The notes under the pieces: generated by a model | Seen by the model: the letters and a program-made list of their open reading frames with translations, nothing else | Databases searched by the model: none | What the model was told of the DNA's origin: nothing | NCBI RefSeq assembly: GCF_900114995.1 | Contig: NZ_FOUX01000003.1 | Span: 62,001-126,000 of the forward strand | From: Chitinophaga sp. YR627 | Lineage (GTDB): Bacteria; Bacteroidota; Bacteroidia; Chitinophagales; Chitinophagaceae | Length of the DNA stretch: 64,000 bases | Direction of reading: 5' to 3' | Translations under genes and position numbers: made by a program | Part shown: one piece after another, positions 18,346 through 26,540 of the stretch | Numbering within the stretch: position 1 is the first letter of the stretch | How the letters are laid out: every line of letters starts with the position of its first letter

Positions 18346-19077
18346 ATGTTACACAAAACCCGCGGGATAGTCTTAAGAACAGTCAAATACGGCGATACCA
18401 GCGCCATCGTCAATATATTCACCGAACTATTTGGGGTACAGTCCTATATGGTGAATGGCGTGCGCAGCTCCAAACCAAAAGCCAGAGGCAACCTGCTCCA
18501 GCCGGGTAATATCCTGGAATTGGTCGTGTACCACTATGAGCAAAAGAGCATCCAGCGCATTTCCGAGTTCAAACTAGGCTATATCTATACCTCCCTGCAC
18601 TTCAATATTGTGAAGAACACCGTAGCGCTTTATATGATCGAACTGCTACAGAAAAGCCTGCGTGAACCGGAACAACAGGTTGACCTGTACTACTTTGCCG
18701 AACAGTCCTTACAGGCACTCGATATGGCGCCGCTGGGTATTGCAGCCAATATCCCGCTTTATTTCACCCTTAAGCTGGCAGAGCACCTGGGATTCCGTCT
18801 CAATGGACGTTACTCGGAATACGCGCACTATCTCGACTTGCAGGAAGGCTCCTTTACCGATCTGCCGCCGCATCACAGTAATTATCTGGATGCTGCAAAT
18901 AGTGAGATCACAGATCGCCTGTTCCAGTGTACGAGCTGGGAGGCACTGGGTGAGATCAATATGAATAAAGACAAACGCAGAAAACTACTATATGCTTATC
19001 TGGATTTCTTCAGATTGCATCTGCCCGATTTCCAGGAATTGAATTCTCCGCCGATCCTGCACGAGATCCTCGACTAA
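18346..19077 (+). CDS. recO: DNA repair protein RecO
   Basis: RecO loads RecA onto SSB-coated single-stranded DNA in the RecF pathway. The protein has 243 residues from the ATG at 18346 (MLHKTRGIVLRTVKYGDTS). A TTG at 18331 would add five residues unlike the family. The N-terminal OB-fold region (about 1-80, with the GVR/KPKARGNLLQPG segment) and helical C-terminal domain fit the family in length and order. It follows porZ on the same strand and may be co-transcribed. It converges with lpxH, and no strong terminator is visible between them. Confidence 0.93.
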   Translation: MLHKTRGIVLRTVKYGDTSAIVNIFTELFGVQSYMVNGVRSSKPKARGNLLQPGNILELVVYHYEQKSIQRISEFKLGYIYTSLHFNIVKNTVALYMIELLQKSLREPEQQVDLYYFAEQSLQALDMAPLGIAANIPLYFTLKLAEHLGFRLNGRYSEYAHYLDLQEGSFTDLPPHHSNYLDAANSEITDRLFQCTSWEALGEINMNKDKRRKLLYAYLDFFRLHLPDFQELNSPPILHEILD

Positions 19078-19104
19078 AGAGGCAGGGTTCAACAACGCAA
19101 AGCG

Positions 19105-19896
19105 CTATTTCCCATCGTATATCAGTTCAGTGTTCTTTCCGTCAAAGACAGCATAAGTGAAGTAATTCAGCCAGTCGCCGAGGTTAATATAGCGACTTTC
19201 AGGTCCTACCTGTAAATCAAGCGGCAGGTGTCTGTGGCCATAAATGAAGTAATCGAAATGGGCTTGCTGTAATACTTCTTTACTGTGGATAGCCAGCCAT
19301 TCATTCTCTTCTCCCAGGAATTTTTCCAGTTCGCCACCGGTGGCAGCACGGCTTTTACGGCTGAAGTAATTCGCCAGACCGATTCCCCAGGAAGGATGTA
19401 TCAATGAAAATAACCAGCGGCATACAGGGTTACGGAATACTTTCTTCAACATCTTATATCCATGATCACCGGGACCAAGTCCGTCACCGTGACCGATATA
19501 AAATCGTTTGCCGCCTATATCATATGTTTTAGGTTCGTAGTGTACCGGGATTTCCAGTTCTTCTTCAAAATAGCCATCCATCCACATATCATGATTACCG
19601 ATGAATACGGTGATACCGATGCCTTTATCCCGCAATTCGGCCAGTTTGCCCAGCAGGCGCGTATAGCCTTTGGGCACCACTTCTTTGTATTCAAACCAGA
19701 AATCGAAAATATCACCTACCAGGAAGATATGTTCCGCATCTTTCGAACAGGCATCCAGCCATTTTACAATACGCTTTTCCCTTTCTCTGCTGGCAGCAGG
19801 ATTAGGAGCGCCCAGATGAAAGTCTGATGCGAAATAAACACGTTTGCCTTCCGGAAGAGGAATGGAATAGTCCACTGCGGACAGTCCATGCGTCAT
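19105..19896 (-). CDS. lpxH: UDP-2,3-diacylglucosamine diphosphatase
   Basis: Cleaves UDP-2,3-diacylglucosamine to lipid X in lipid A biosynthesis, at the inner membrane. The 263-residue protein has the calcineurin-like metallophosphatase motifs in order: DFHLG (about 25-29), GDIFDFWFEY (about 61-70), GNHDMWMDG, GHGDGLGPGD and GHRHLPLD, with the spacing of LpxH rather than LpxI. It is followed on the minus strand by the end of recO in convergent orientation. The neighbouring lipoprotein gene lies 104 bases upstream, so it may be a separate unit. Confidence 0.92.
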   Translation of the reverse strand: MTHGLSAVDYSIPLPEGKRVYFASDFHLGAPNPAASREREKRIVKWLDACSKDAEHIFLVGDIFDFWFEYKEVVPKGYTRLLGKLAELRDKGIGITVFIGNHDMWMDGYFEEELEIPVHYEPKTYDIGGKRFYIGHGDGLGPGDHGYKMLKKVFRNPVCRWLFSLIHPSWGIGLANYFSRKSRAATGGELEKFLGEENEWLAIHSKEVLQQAHFDYFIYGHRHLPLDLQVGPESRYINLGDWLNYFTYAVFDGKNTELIYDGK

Positions 19897-20000
19897 AGAT
19901 GATGATATTTGTCCGGTCTGTGCTGTTTAAAACAACAGACCGCTGATGATGAAGCGATTTGCACCGCGAAGTAATAGATAAGTCTTTAAGAAAACAACCC

Positions 20001-20447
20001 TCAGGGCTTCTTTATACCGGATTCCAGATAAGCAGACTCGATATCTGTCAGATCAGCCTTTACTGGATCGCTATACCCGTTGTACAGGAATATCTCCCAG
20101 GAATACTTTGGATGAGCCAGACTGAGATAGAAAACTTCTCCGTTCGGTTTGATAAATTTCAGCAATGTAGCACTGGTACTGATCACCTTCACCCCTTTAG
20201 CGGCAAGGTAAGCACTGTCTTCAGACAGTGTGCTTTTGTTAATTGCTTCAAGAGAAGGAAAACCTTTTTCACCAATAGCGGCTTTCAGTGAACGTAACTT
20301 ATCACCTGCGGGTGTGAAGATAACAGCGCCAGGTCCTTTTACGGTTAAGGTATTGATGGTATCTACTGTGGCGGTACGCTGCTCGGAAGACTGTCCACAT
20401 GACGACAGCAGAACAGCAGCAAAAAGAATTAGGAATAACCTGGTCAT
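20001..20447 (-). CDS. Small lipoprotein of unknown function
   Basis: Not recognised. From the ATG at 20447 it is 148 residues with a clear lipoprotein signal (MTRLFLILFAAVLLSSCGQ, lipobox LSSC). A longer frame to 20498 would place extra residues before the signal peptide. The mature part is mixed alpha/beta with a central segment TSATLLKFIKPNGEVFYLSL. It lies 84 bases after the LUD gene on the same strand and could be the last gene of the rsfS-ftsH-LUD run. Probably a periplasmic-side or surface lipoprotein. Confidence 0.75.
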   Translation of the reverse strand: MTRLFLILFAAVLLSSCGQSSEQRTATVDTINTLTVKGPGAVIFTPAGDKLRSLKAAIGEKGFPSLEAINKSTLSEDSAYLAAKGVKVISTSATLLKFIKPNGEVFYLSLAHPKYSWEIFLYNGYSDPVKADLTDIESAYLESGIKKP

Positions 20448-20531
20448 AGCGGCCCGTATAACATGATCATTTAAAAGAACAGCGCATGATAGGATCACGC
20501 GCTGCTCAAATATGCTTTATTATTTACAAAT

Positions 20532-21167
20532 CTATTCATCCAACAGGAACACATATACCTCTCGCGGGCCATGTATTCCGACTACCAGTGTTTTCTCAAT
20601 GTCTGCGGTACGACTGGGACCGGAGGCAAAGGAGATGGAGGAGGGGAGATCACCGTGATACTTTTCCTTCAGGCGGACGATTGCATCTTTGAGATCGAAT
20701 ACCAGCTGATGCGTGTAAGCGATCACTATATGCACCGGTGTGTATACCGGTAAGGCCCTTCCGGAAGCCTGTGCGGCGCTCAGCACCATGGTGCCTGTAC
20801 GCGCTACCAGCATCTCACAGTCTGTGATCGCTGCCTCCGCAGTATGCATATCCCCTTTGTTGATATAAGGGAACTGCTTTAACTGAAACTGGTCCATCAG
20901 GGATGGCGTCTGGCAGTGTACGTCTTTCCAGTCTTTGGATTCGACTAATGCCGCCAGATTGTCCAGCAGTTCGTTTTTACTGGTGCAGAAAATGAACTTT
21001 CCCTGTAACCGGGCAAATTCTTCTGCGAATTTCATCTCCAGTCCATCATGTTCCTTCACAAAAACGGAACTGTTGCCCTCCGAGTTCGGAAAGGGCAACT
21101 GCACCGATTGACTCAATGCGTTTCGTACTCTCTTGAGGATGTTTTCCTTGGCAGGAGAAATCTTCAT
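20532..21167 (-). CDS. LUD-domain (LutC/YkgG-like) protein
   Basis: Single-domain LUD protein of 211 residues. LutC is one of three subunits of an iron-sulfur lactate oxidase in other bacteria, but no LutA or LutB gene is present here. The family pattern is seen in EAAITDCEMLVARTGTMVLS (about 110-130) and in the C-terminal HGPREVYVFLLDE. It begins 6 bases after the ftsH stop, so it is almost certainly in that operon. The association with ftsH suggests a role other than lactate oxidation (inference). Molecular function unknown. Confidence 0.85.
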   Translation of the reverse strand: MKISPAKENILKRVRNALSQSVQLPFPNSEGNSSVFVKEHDGLEMKFAEEFARLQGKFIFCTSKNELLDNLAALVESKDWKDVHCQTPSLMDQFQLKQFPYINKGDMHTAEAAITDCEMLVARTGTMVLSAAQASGRALPVYTPVHIVIAYTHQLVFDLKDAIVRLKEKYHGDLPSSISFASGPSRTADIEKTLVVGIHGPREVYVFLLDE

Positions 21168-21173
21168 AATAGC

Positions 21174-23195
21174 TTACGCGTTAGCAGGTGTTGGTGAAGG
21201 ATTGATGATATCTGCAGGATGTACGCCATCAGTGGTCATACCTTCCTTGTTTGCGATATGCTCACGGTGAACATCCCAGGGACGTTTACCGATCAATCTT
21301 TCCAGATCTGCCTGGTACAATACTTCTTTTTTCAGCAGTTCCTGCGCCAGCGCTTTCACGTTGTCCAGTTTATCGGTCAGCAGGGTTTTGGTACGCTGAT
21401 AAGCCTTGTCGATCAGGAGACGAACTTCTTCGTCGATCATTTTGGCTGTTTCTTCAGAGTAAGGTTTGGTGAATGACTGATCGCTGTTAGGATCGTAGAA
21501 AGACACGTTACCAACCTTATCATTCATACCATACACGGTTACCATTGCATAAGCCATACGGGTGATTACCTGCAGGTCATTCTGGGCGCCGGTAGATACT
21601 TTACCGAAAACGATGTCTTCTACTGCACGGCCACCAAGTGTCATACAGATATCGTCCAGCAGCTGTTCGGTATTATAGAGGTATTGTTCTTTCGGCAGAT
21701 ATTGTGCATAACCTAATGCAGCCACACCACGCGGAACGATAGTTACTTTCACCAGTGGATTAGCATGCTCGAGGTACCAGCCACAGATAGCGTGACCAGC
21801 TTCGTGGTATGCGATCACTTCTTTCTCTTCTGGAGAAATGATCTTGTTTTTCTTTTCCAGACCACCGATTACCCTGTCTACTGCGTCGTTGAAATCTTCC
21901 ATTTCAACTTCGTTCTTGCCTTTACGGGCGGCGATCAGTGCTGCCTCGTTACAAACGTTGGCGATGTCTGCACCGGCGAAGCCAGGAGTCATAGAAGCCA
22001 GTTTCTTGATATCGAGGTTTGGAGAGGTCTTGATTGGTTTCAAATGCACGTCGAAGATGTGCTCACGACCATTCAGGTCTGGTTTATCGATAGAGATCTG
22101 ACGGTCGAAACGTCCCGGACGCAGCAGCGCACTATCCAGTACATCCGGACGGTTGGTAGCAGCCAGGATGATGATACCGCTGTCGGTACCGAAACCATCC
22201 ATTTCTACAAGCAGCTGGTTCAGGGTGTTTTCACGCTCGTCATTACTCATCATTACGTTCTTGCCTCTGGCACGTCCGATCGCGTCGATCTCATCGATGA
22301 AGATGATACAAGGCGCTTTCTCACGGGCCTGTTTGAACAGGTCACGTACACGGCTTGCACCCACACCTACGAATAATTCAACGAAATCAGAACCTGACAT
22401 GGAGAAGAAAGGTACCTGTGCTTCACCTGCCATTGCTTTTGCCAGCAGGGTCTTACCAGTACCCGGAGGGCCTACCAGTAAGGCACCCTTCGGAATCTTA
22501 CCACCCAGAGCGGTATATTTCTTCGGATTCTTCAGGAAATCAACGATTTCCATCACTTCCACTTTCGCTTCATCCAGACCGGCTACATCACTGAAAGTGA
22601 TATTTACCCGGGTACCTTTATCAAACAGGGTCGCTTTGGATTTACCAATGTTGAAGATGCCACCTGGACCACCACTACCACCGGCAGGGCCACCCATTTT
22701 ACGCATCAGCAGTATCCACAATCCAATCAGCAGCACCAGTGGGAGCAACAGTTGGACAAATGGTTCAAACCAGCTCTGTCTATCCTCATACGTCACTTTC
22801 ACCTGATCTTCCAGAGGGACTCCAGCCTGCGCCTTATCAAGGTCGGCTTTAAAACTCTCTTCACTACCAATTGAGAAGCGGAAATGAGGGCCTTGGTTAG
22901 GAGAGCCAAGACGGTTCTTGGAGACCTTATCGAATTTAGACTCAGTGAGCCTGTCCTTCTTAATGTAGACCTCCACGGATTTTTTGTTCACTACTACCAG
23001 CTTATCTACATCACCCGGTTTCAGGTAATTAAGCTGGAACTCCTGGAAACTCAGCTCTTTGGGCCCAGCGCCAAAGTTTGCGAAGTTCATTGCCAGCAAA
23101 GCTACCCCGATAAAAGCATACACCCAGTATATGTTGAACTTTGGTCCTTTCTTTGGCGTTTTGTCTCCCTTGTTGAAGTTGTTGCCTCTTTCCAT
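21174..23195 (-). CDS. ftsH: ATP-dependent zinc metalloprotease FtsH
   Basis: Membrane-anchored AAA+ protease that degrades misfolded membrane proteins and regulatory substrates. In 673 residues it has an N-terminal helix (about 22-40), an extracytoplasmic domain, a second helix (about 147-164), Walker A GPPGTGKT (242-249), Walker B IIFIDEID (297-304), the second region of homology with the arginine fingers (346-365), and the zinc-protease motif HEAGH (464-468). Gly-rich segments around 168-180 are typical for this phylum. It lies in an rsfS-ftsH-LUD order with gaps of 48 and 6 bases. Confidence 0.98.
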   Translation of the reverse strand: MERGNNFNKGDKTPKKGPKFNIYWVYAFIGVALLAMNFANFGAGPKELSFQEFQLNYLKPGDVDKLVVVNKKSVEVYIKKDRLTESKFDKVSKNRLGSPNQGPHFRFSIGSEESFKADLDKAQAGVPLEDQVKVTYEDRQSWFEPFVQLLLPLVLLIGLWILLMRKMGGPAGGSGGPGGIFNIGKSKATLFDKGTRVNITFSDVAGLDEAKVEVMEIVDFLKNPKKYTALGGKIPKGALLVGPPGTGKTLLAKAMAGEAQVPFFSMSGSDFVELFVGVGASRVRDLFKQAREKAPCIIFIDEIDAIGRARGKNVMMSNDERENTLNQLLVEMDGFGTDSGIIILAATNRPDVLDSALLRPGRFDRQISIDKPDLNGREHIFDVHLKPIKTSPNLDIKKLASMTPGFAGADIANVCNEAALIAARKGKNEVEMEDFNDAVDRVIGGLEKKNKIISPEEKEVIAYHEAGHAICGWYLEHANPLVKVTIVPRGVAALGYAQYLPKEQYLYNTEQLLDDICMTLGGRAVEDIVFGKVSTGAQNDLQVITRMAYAMVTVYGMNDKVGNVSFYDPNSDQSFTKPYSEETAKMIDEEVRLLIDKAYQRTKTLLTDKLDNVKALAQELLKKEVLYQADLERLIGKRPWDVHREHIANKEGMTTDGVHPADIINPSPTPANA

Positions 23196-23243
23196 AATCT
23201 TACGATCCTTTTTTTTAAGGATGTCTGTAATAGTTAAAAGTTA

Positions 23244-23651
23244 TTAGTTCGTATCATTATGCTCCATTCGTTCTGCATCACTCCACATATCTTCCAGGCT
23301 GTAAAACTGCCTGGCCTCTGGTTGGAATACATGCACCACAACATTCACATAATCTACAAGTATCCATTGTTGCGCGGTAAAACCCTCGTGCTTATAAGGC
23401 TCTTCACCGATGTGTTTCGACACCTGGTCTTCCACGTAATCGGCGATCGCCCTAACCTGTGTGTTGGAGTTAGCCTCACATATAACAAAGAAATCAGCCA
23501 CAGCTTCAGGAATCTGGCGCAGATCCAGAGAAACAATATTTTCTCCCTTTTTTTCCTGGATGGCCTTGATGATGGTGGAAAAAATCTCGCTTTCTCTACT
23601 CAAGCGCGTTAACGCTTTCTTTCTCGTACTCAGAACGGTTAAGGGTGCCAA
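23244..23651 (-). CDS. rsfS: Ribosomal silencing factor RsfS
   Basis: Binds ribosomal protein uL14 on the 50S subunit and blocks subunit joining under starvation. The 135-residue protein shows the family core: SLDLRQIPEAVADFFVICEANSNTQVRAIADYVED, then GFTAQQWILVDYVNVVVHVFQPEARQFYSLEDMW. Start is a TTG at 23651; the nearest in-frame stop lies upstream and no ATG is available. A shorter start within the variable N-terminus is possible. First gene of the rsfS-ftsH-LUD run, with a -7 box 37 bases upstream. Confidence 0.93.
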   Translation of the reverse strand: MAPLTVLSTRKKALTRLSRESEIFSTIIKAIQEKKGENIVSLDLRQIPEAVADFFVICEANSNTQVRAIADYVEDQVSKHIGEEPYKHEGFTAQQWILVDYVNVVVHVFQPEARQFYSLEDMWSDAERMEHNDTN

Positions 23652-23687
23652 TAAAATCTCTTTTGGTTAAAAATAATCTTTAATTGT

Positions 23688-23695
23688 CAAAATTA
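23688..23695 (-). promoter_or_regulatory. -7 box for rsfS-ftsH operon
   Basis: TAATTTTG on the minus strand matches TAnnTTTG and lies about 40 bases before the rsfS start. The -33 TTTG is not at standard spacing. Confidence 0.4.
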
Positions 23696-23890
23696 CTAAA
23701 GAAGGAGCAAATAAACGCCGGAATATGATATTGTTACAATGTGCAATAATCAATGATGTACAGTACTTTATCGCCTATAAATCATACACTTGTCTAATAC
23801 CCCTGCTCTTAGCCAGCGCCTGACCGATTGTTAAGAAAAAGATAAAATGAGTTACTTTGCTCTCAAAATAAATCAGAAAAGAATTTTTCA

Positions 23891-24634
23891 GTGATCGGAC
23901 AGCCATTATATATCTTAAACACAGTAGACAGCACCAATAACTATGCCATGGAGCAGGTAAATACCGGCCAGGTGACACCCGGCACAGCCTGGTTTGCCAT
24001 GGAGCAAACTGCAGGAAAAGGACAACGTGGTAAACAATGGTCTTCCCCTCCAGGAGAAAATCTCATGCTCTCTATTGCCCTGCAACCCGGCACACTGCCT
24101 CTTTCCAGACAATTCATGCTCAGTGTTGTAATATCCCTCAGCGCCTATGACTGGTTCCGTAAATATGCAGGTGATGAAACCGCAATTAAGTGGAGTAATG
24201 ATCTTTACTGGCGTGACAGAAAGGCAGGTGGTATCCTTATCGAAAATGTCTTGCGTGGCACGACATGGCAGTATGCCATCATGGGAATAGGGGTTAACCT
24301 GAATCAGACAAACTTCCCCCCTCATCTCACCAATCCCGTATCCCTCAAGCAGATCACCGGAAAAGACTGGGATCCGATTGAGTTGACACGCACTCTCTGC
24401 GCCTGTCTGGAAGAAAGAATGAAACTGCTGCATCCTGCTCATTACAACACCCTGCTGGAAGAATATAAGACTAAGCTGTTCCGGTTCAATAAAGCAGGCA
24501 CTTACCGCATGAACGGAGAGCTGTTTGAAGGCATTATCCGGGATGTACTTCCCGACGGAAAACTGTGCCTGGAAAAGGACGGAGAAATCCTGCAGCTGAG
24601 CTTTGGCGAAGTAGAGTTCGTTATCGTAAAATAG
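23891..24634 (+). CDS. birA: Biotin--[acetyl-CoA-carboxylase] ligase
   Basis: Attaches biotin to the carboxyl carrier protein through biotinyl-AMP. The 247-residue protein starts at a GTG (23891) and lacks the DNA-binding domain of the bifunctional E. coli BirA, so it should be a pure ligase and not a repressor. Visible motifs are STNNYA (about 14-19), the biotinyl-AMP loop GKGQRGKQWSS (about 43-53), KWSNDLYW (KWPND-type) and GGILIEN. The small C-terminal cap domain is present. It converges with the minus-strand glycosyltransferase with one base between the two stops. Confidence 0.94.
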   Translation: MIGQPLYILNTVDSTNNYAMEQVNTGQVTPGTAWFAMEQTAGKGQRGKQWSSPPGENLMLSIALQPGTLPLSRQFMLSVVISLSAYDWFRKYAGDETAIKWSNDLYWRDRKAGGILIENVLRGTTWQYAIMGIGVNLNQTNFPPHLTNPVSLKQITGKDWDPIELTRTLCACLEERMKLLHPAHYNTLLEEYKTKLFRFNKAGTYRMNGELFEGIIRDVLPDGKLCLEKDGEILQLSFGEVEFVIVK

Positions 24635-24635
24635 C

Positions 24636-26168
24636 TTATTTCCAGGCCCTGAAACGCGCCTGTTCCTCCCGCTGCCACTCCTGCAATTTTGAAAGAAAAA
24701 CAGGAGAAATTCCCTGCATAAGGAATACGCCTGTGCCATATTCTCTTGCCAGAACGTCATTGATCTGTCCGGTTTTGATGCACCCGGACGTGTATTTCCG
24801 GACATATTCCGCAGGTCCTTCTCCCACTACTATCAGGTAATGCAGGCTGTCCATTTTCGGAAACCAAAATACATAATCCGCGCTGAAGGTGATCGCCGGA
24901 GGAACCGCCTTTCCCGCATAGTAGTTAATAGCGCCTGCCTGGCCATAGTTCTCACAGAGTATCAGGGTATTTTTGCGCTCGCTGTCAGGTACCTGCTGAT
25001 ACGCCTTCACCGTCAGTGCAGCCAGGTCCCGCCAGCCCCGCATATCTGCAAAATCCTGTGGCAGCTCATGCACTTTACCATCCTCCCATTTACAGAATAT
25101 TTCACGTCTGAGCGGAGTCATGGCTGCATGCAACTGCTGTGGGGACAATACAGGGAATATCAGCCGGAATAACCACACAGTAGGGAATATGATCAGAACA
25201 GCCCAAACCGGCCGCAGATAGCGTAACCATCCTTTGGAAAAAAGCTGCTCCCAGTACACGCTACCCAGTGCCAGTAAGATGGGATAGATACCATACGCGT
25301 AATACCCTTTCGCTTTCAGGTAGATGAACAGGCCCATCACCAGCAGGAAAGTCCAGCCAATAAAACCATAGGGGCGGAAAGGTGCATACCAGATCAGTGA
25401 CAATACCCCGGCGATCCAGATCAGCGTGCCTATCAGGAAAATACCCAGCTGGTCTTTCACAAAACCCATCCGTTCTACGTTCACCAGTTGCGTTGCTGCC
25501 AGTTCATGCATATGATGTATCACCGGCATACCGTTCTGTATCTGCCAGATCACATTTGGTAGCGCCATCAGACAGGCGATGAGCAACCCGCCATACAGGT
25601 ATTTATCCAGGAATATTTTGCGTTGCGATGAGATCAGCAACGCAGGCAGCAAACCCACTACCAGGAATAGTACATTGTATTTGTTCAGGAAGGCAATACC
25701 TGTAGTCAGCCCAAGCCATAAGAGCAGCCTGGAATTGCCTTCTTTTACATAACGCATCAACAGATAAAGCATCAGCGTCCAGGCCAGGATATCTGCACTA
25801 TTGGGCTGGAAAAGGGTGTTTATTCTCGACATGGCAGAACACAGGAACAGGAGCCCGGCAATCAGTTGTGCATACCATCCTCCTTTCAGCAATTCCACAG
25901 TCTTCCAGATGACCAGCATAGTTAATGCGCCAAACAGGGCAGGGAAGAAGCGCACCCAGTACATACTGCCGCCAAATCCTTTAATGAGCAGGGAAATAAA
26001 GGCCGTAAACGGCGGTACTGACAGATAACCTGCTGCCAGGTGATTGGCCTGGTCCAGGTGCAGGTATTCATCTCTATGCAGGTCATAACCGGCATAAATA
26101 GCCCAGTAATTAAAAGTCAGTTTGAACAGGAGAAAGAAGATCAGTAGCAAATAAGGCCGTCCGGACAT
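24636..26168 (-). CDS. GT39-like membrane glycosyltransferase (ArnT/PMT type)
   Basis: Polytopic membrane protein of 510 residues from the ATG at 26168; a TTG at 26180 is a less likely start. The first long loop carries DLHRDEYLHLDQANHLAAGY, the position where ArnT and PMT-type enzymes keep catalytic acidic residues. A segment PPFTAFISLLIKGFGGS follows, typical of PMT_2 proteins, then about 10-12 helices and a C-terminal soluble domain. Such enzymes transfer sugars from polyprenyl-phosphate donors to lipid A or protein. Its 5' region holds a long hairpin followed by a T-run (26187-26256). Confidence 0.85.
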   Translation of the reverse strand: MSGRPYLLLIFFLLFKLTFNYWAIYAGYDLHRDEYLHLDQANHLAAGYLSVPPFTAFISLLIKGFGGSMYWVRFFPALFGALTMLVIWKTVELLKGGWYAQLIAGLLFLCSAMSRINTLFQPNSADILAWTLMLYLLMRYVKEGNSRLLLWLGLTTGIAFLNKYNVLFLVVGLLPALLISSQRKIFLDKYLYGGLLIACLMALPNVIWQIQNGMPVIHHMHELAATQLVNVERMGFVKDQLGIFLIGTLIWIAGVLSLIWYAPFRPYGFIGWTFLLVMGLFIYLKAKGYYAYGIYPILLALGSVYWEQLFSKGWLRYLRPVWAVLIIFPTVWLFRLIFPVLSPQQLHAAMTPLRREIFCKWEDGKVHELPQDFADMRGWRDLAALTVKAYQQVPDSERKNTLILCENYGQAGAINYYAGKAVPPAITFSADYVFWFPKMDSLHYLIVVGEGPAEYVRKYTSGCIKTGQINDVLAREYGTGVFLMQGISPVFLSKLQEWQREEQARFRAWK

Positions 26169-26186
26169 TCGCAATAACAATGAACA

Positions 26187-26256
26187 CGGTGAAAAAAGAA
26201 AAGGCTACATGTCATCATTACTACAGCCATAGGTATGGAATTGATAACATGTAGCC
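26187..26256 (-). promoter_or_regulatory. Terminator-like hairpin in the 5' region of the GT39 gene
   Basis: Perfect 10-bp arms GGCTACATGT (26203-26212) and ACATGTAGCC (26247-26256) enclose a further partial stem (CCAT/ATGG). On the minus strand a T-rich run of about 16 bases follows. It ends about 20 bases before the GT39 start, so it could be an attenuator or the end of a short upstream transcript. Confidence 0.5.
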
Positions 26257-26290
26257 CGATATAAAGAATCTTGTAATACTGCAACAGATA

Positions 26291-26370
26291 GTTGGTTAAA
26301 TAGGCAGTTCATCAAAAAGACCAGTTGATGAAAACAAGATTTTGGTTGATAAAGGTTGACCTCAAGTTGT
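26291..26370. promoter_or_regulatory. Operator-like array upstream of araC
   Basis: A perfect inverted repeat TTCATCAA (26308-26315) / TTGATGAA (26325-26332) overlaps a series of GTTG motifs starting at 26291, 26324, 26345, 26355 and 26366. Their spacings (33, 21, 10, 11) are near multiples of a DNA helical turn. AraC-family proteins often bind direct repeats about 21 bases apart. The array lies just upstream of the araC -7 box. Confidence 0.4.
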
Positions 26371-26395
26371 GAAATATTTGTTAATTTATCAAAAC

Positions 26396-26403
26396 TAAAT
26401 TTG
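26396..26403 (+). promoter_or_regulatory. -7 box for the AraC-type gene
   Basis: TAAATTTG matches TAnnTTTG exactly. A TTTG at 26377-26380 lies 15 bases upstream, shorter than the usual 19-21. Predicted leader is about 130 bases. Confidence 0.4.
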
Positions 26404-26540
26404 CAACATTGATACAAACGAACTTCCTTTCAAACAGTAGAGCGACCATCCAAACTACTATTGATCCGCACGTCCTCGCCATAATGGACGCAATTTGATT
26501 AGCATACCATTAGCAATCTGCTTTTGAGTAACTTTACGCT

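Larger units (their letters stand above)
26169..26540. other. Divergent intergenic region with operator-like repeats
   Basis: About 370 bases between the GT39 gene and the AraC-type gene. It contains a hairpin with minus-strand T-run (26187-26256), a TTCATCAA/TTGATGAA palindrome and phased GTTG motifs (26291-26370), and a -7 box for araC (26396-26403). A 70-codon minus-strand open frame (26205-26417) ends inside the hairpin and is not convincing. Confidence 0.5.

Noticed and set aside
21765..22376. A 203-codon + strand open frame within ftsH
   Set aside because: Antisense to the AAA+ domain of ftsH; low-complexity, Thr/Phe-rich translation.
23915..24805. A 296-codon minus-strand open frame
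   Set aside because: It overlaps birA antisense and the end of the GT39 gene in another frame, with no family features.
26205..26417. A 70-codon minus-strand frame upstream of the GT39 gene
   Set aside because: Cys-rich and unlike known proteins, with its stop inside a hairpin. I treat the region as regulatory, though a small gene cannot be excluded.
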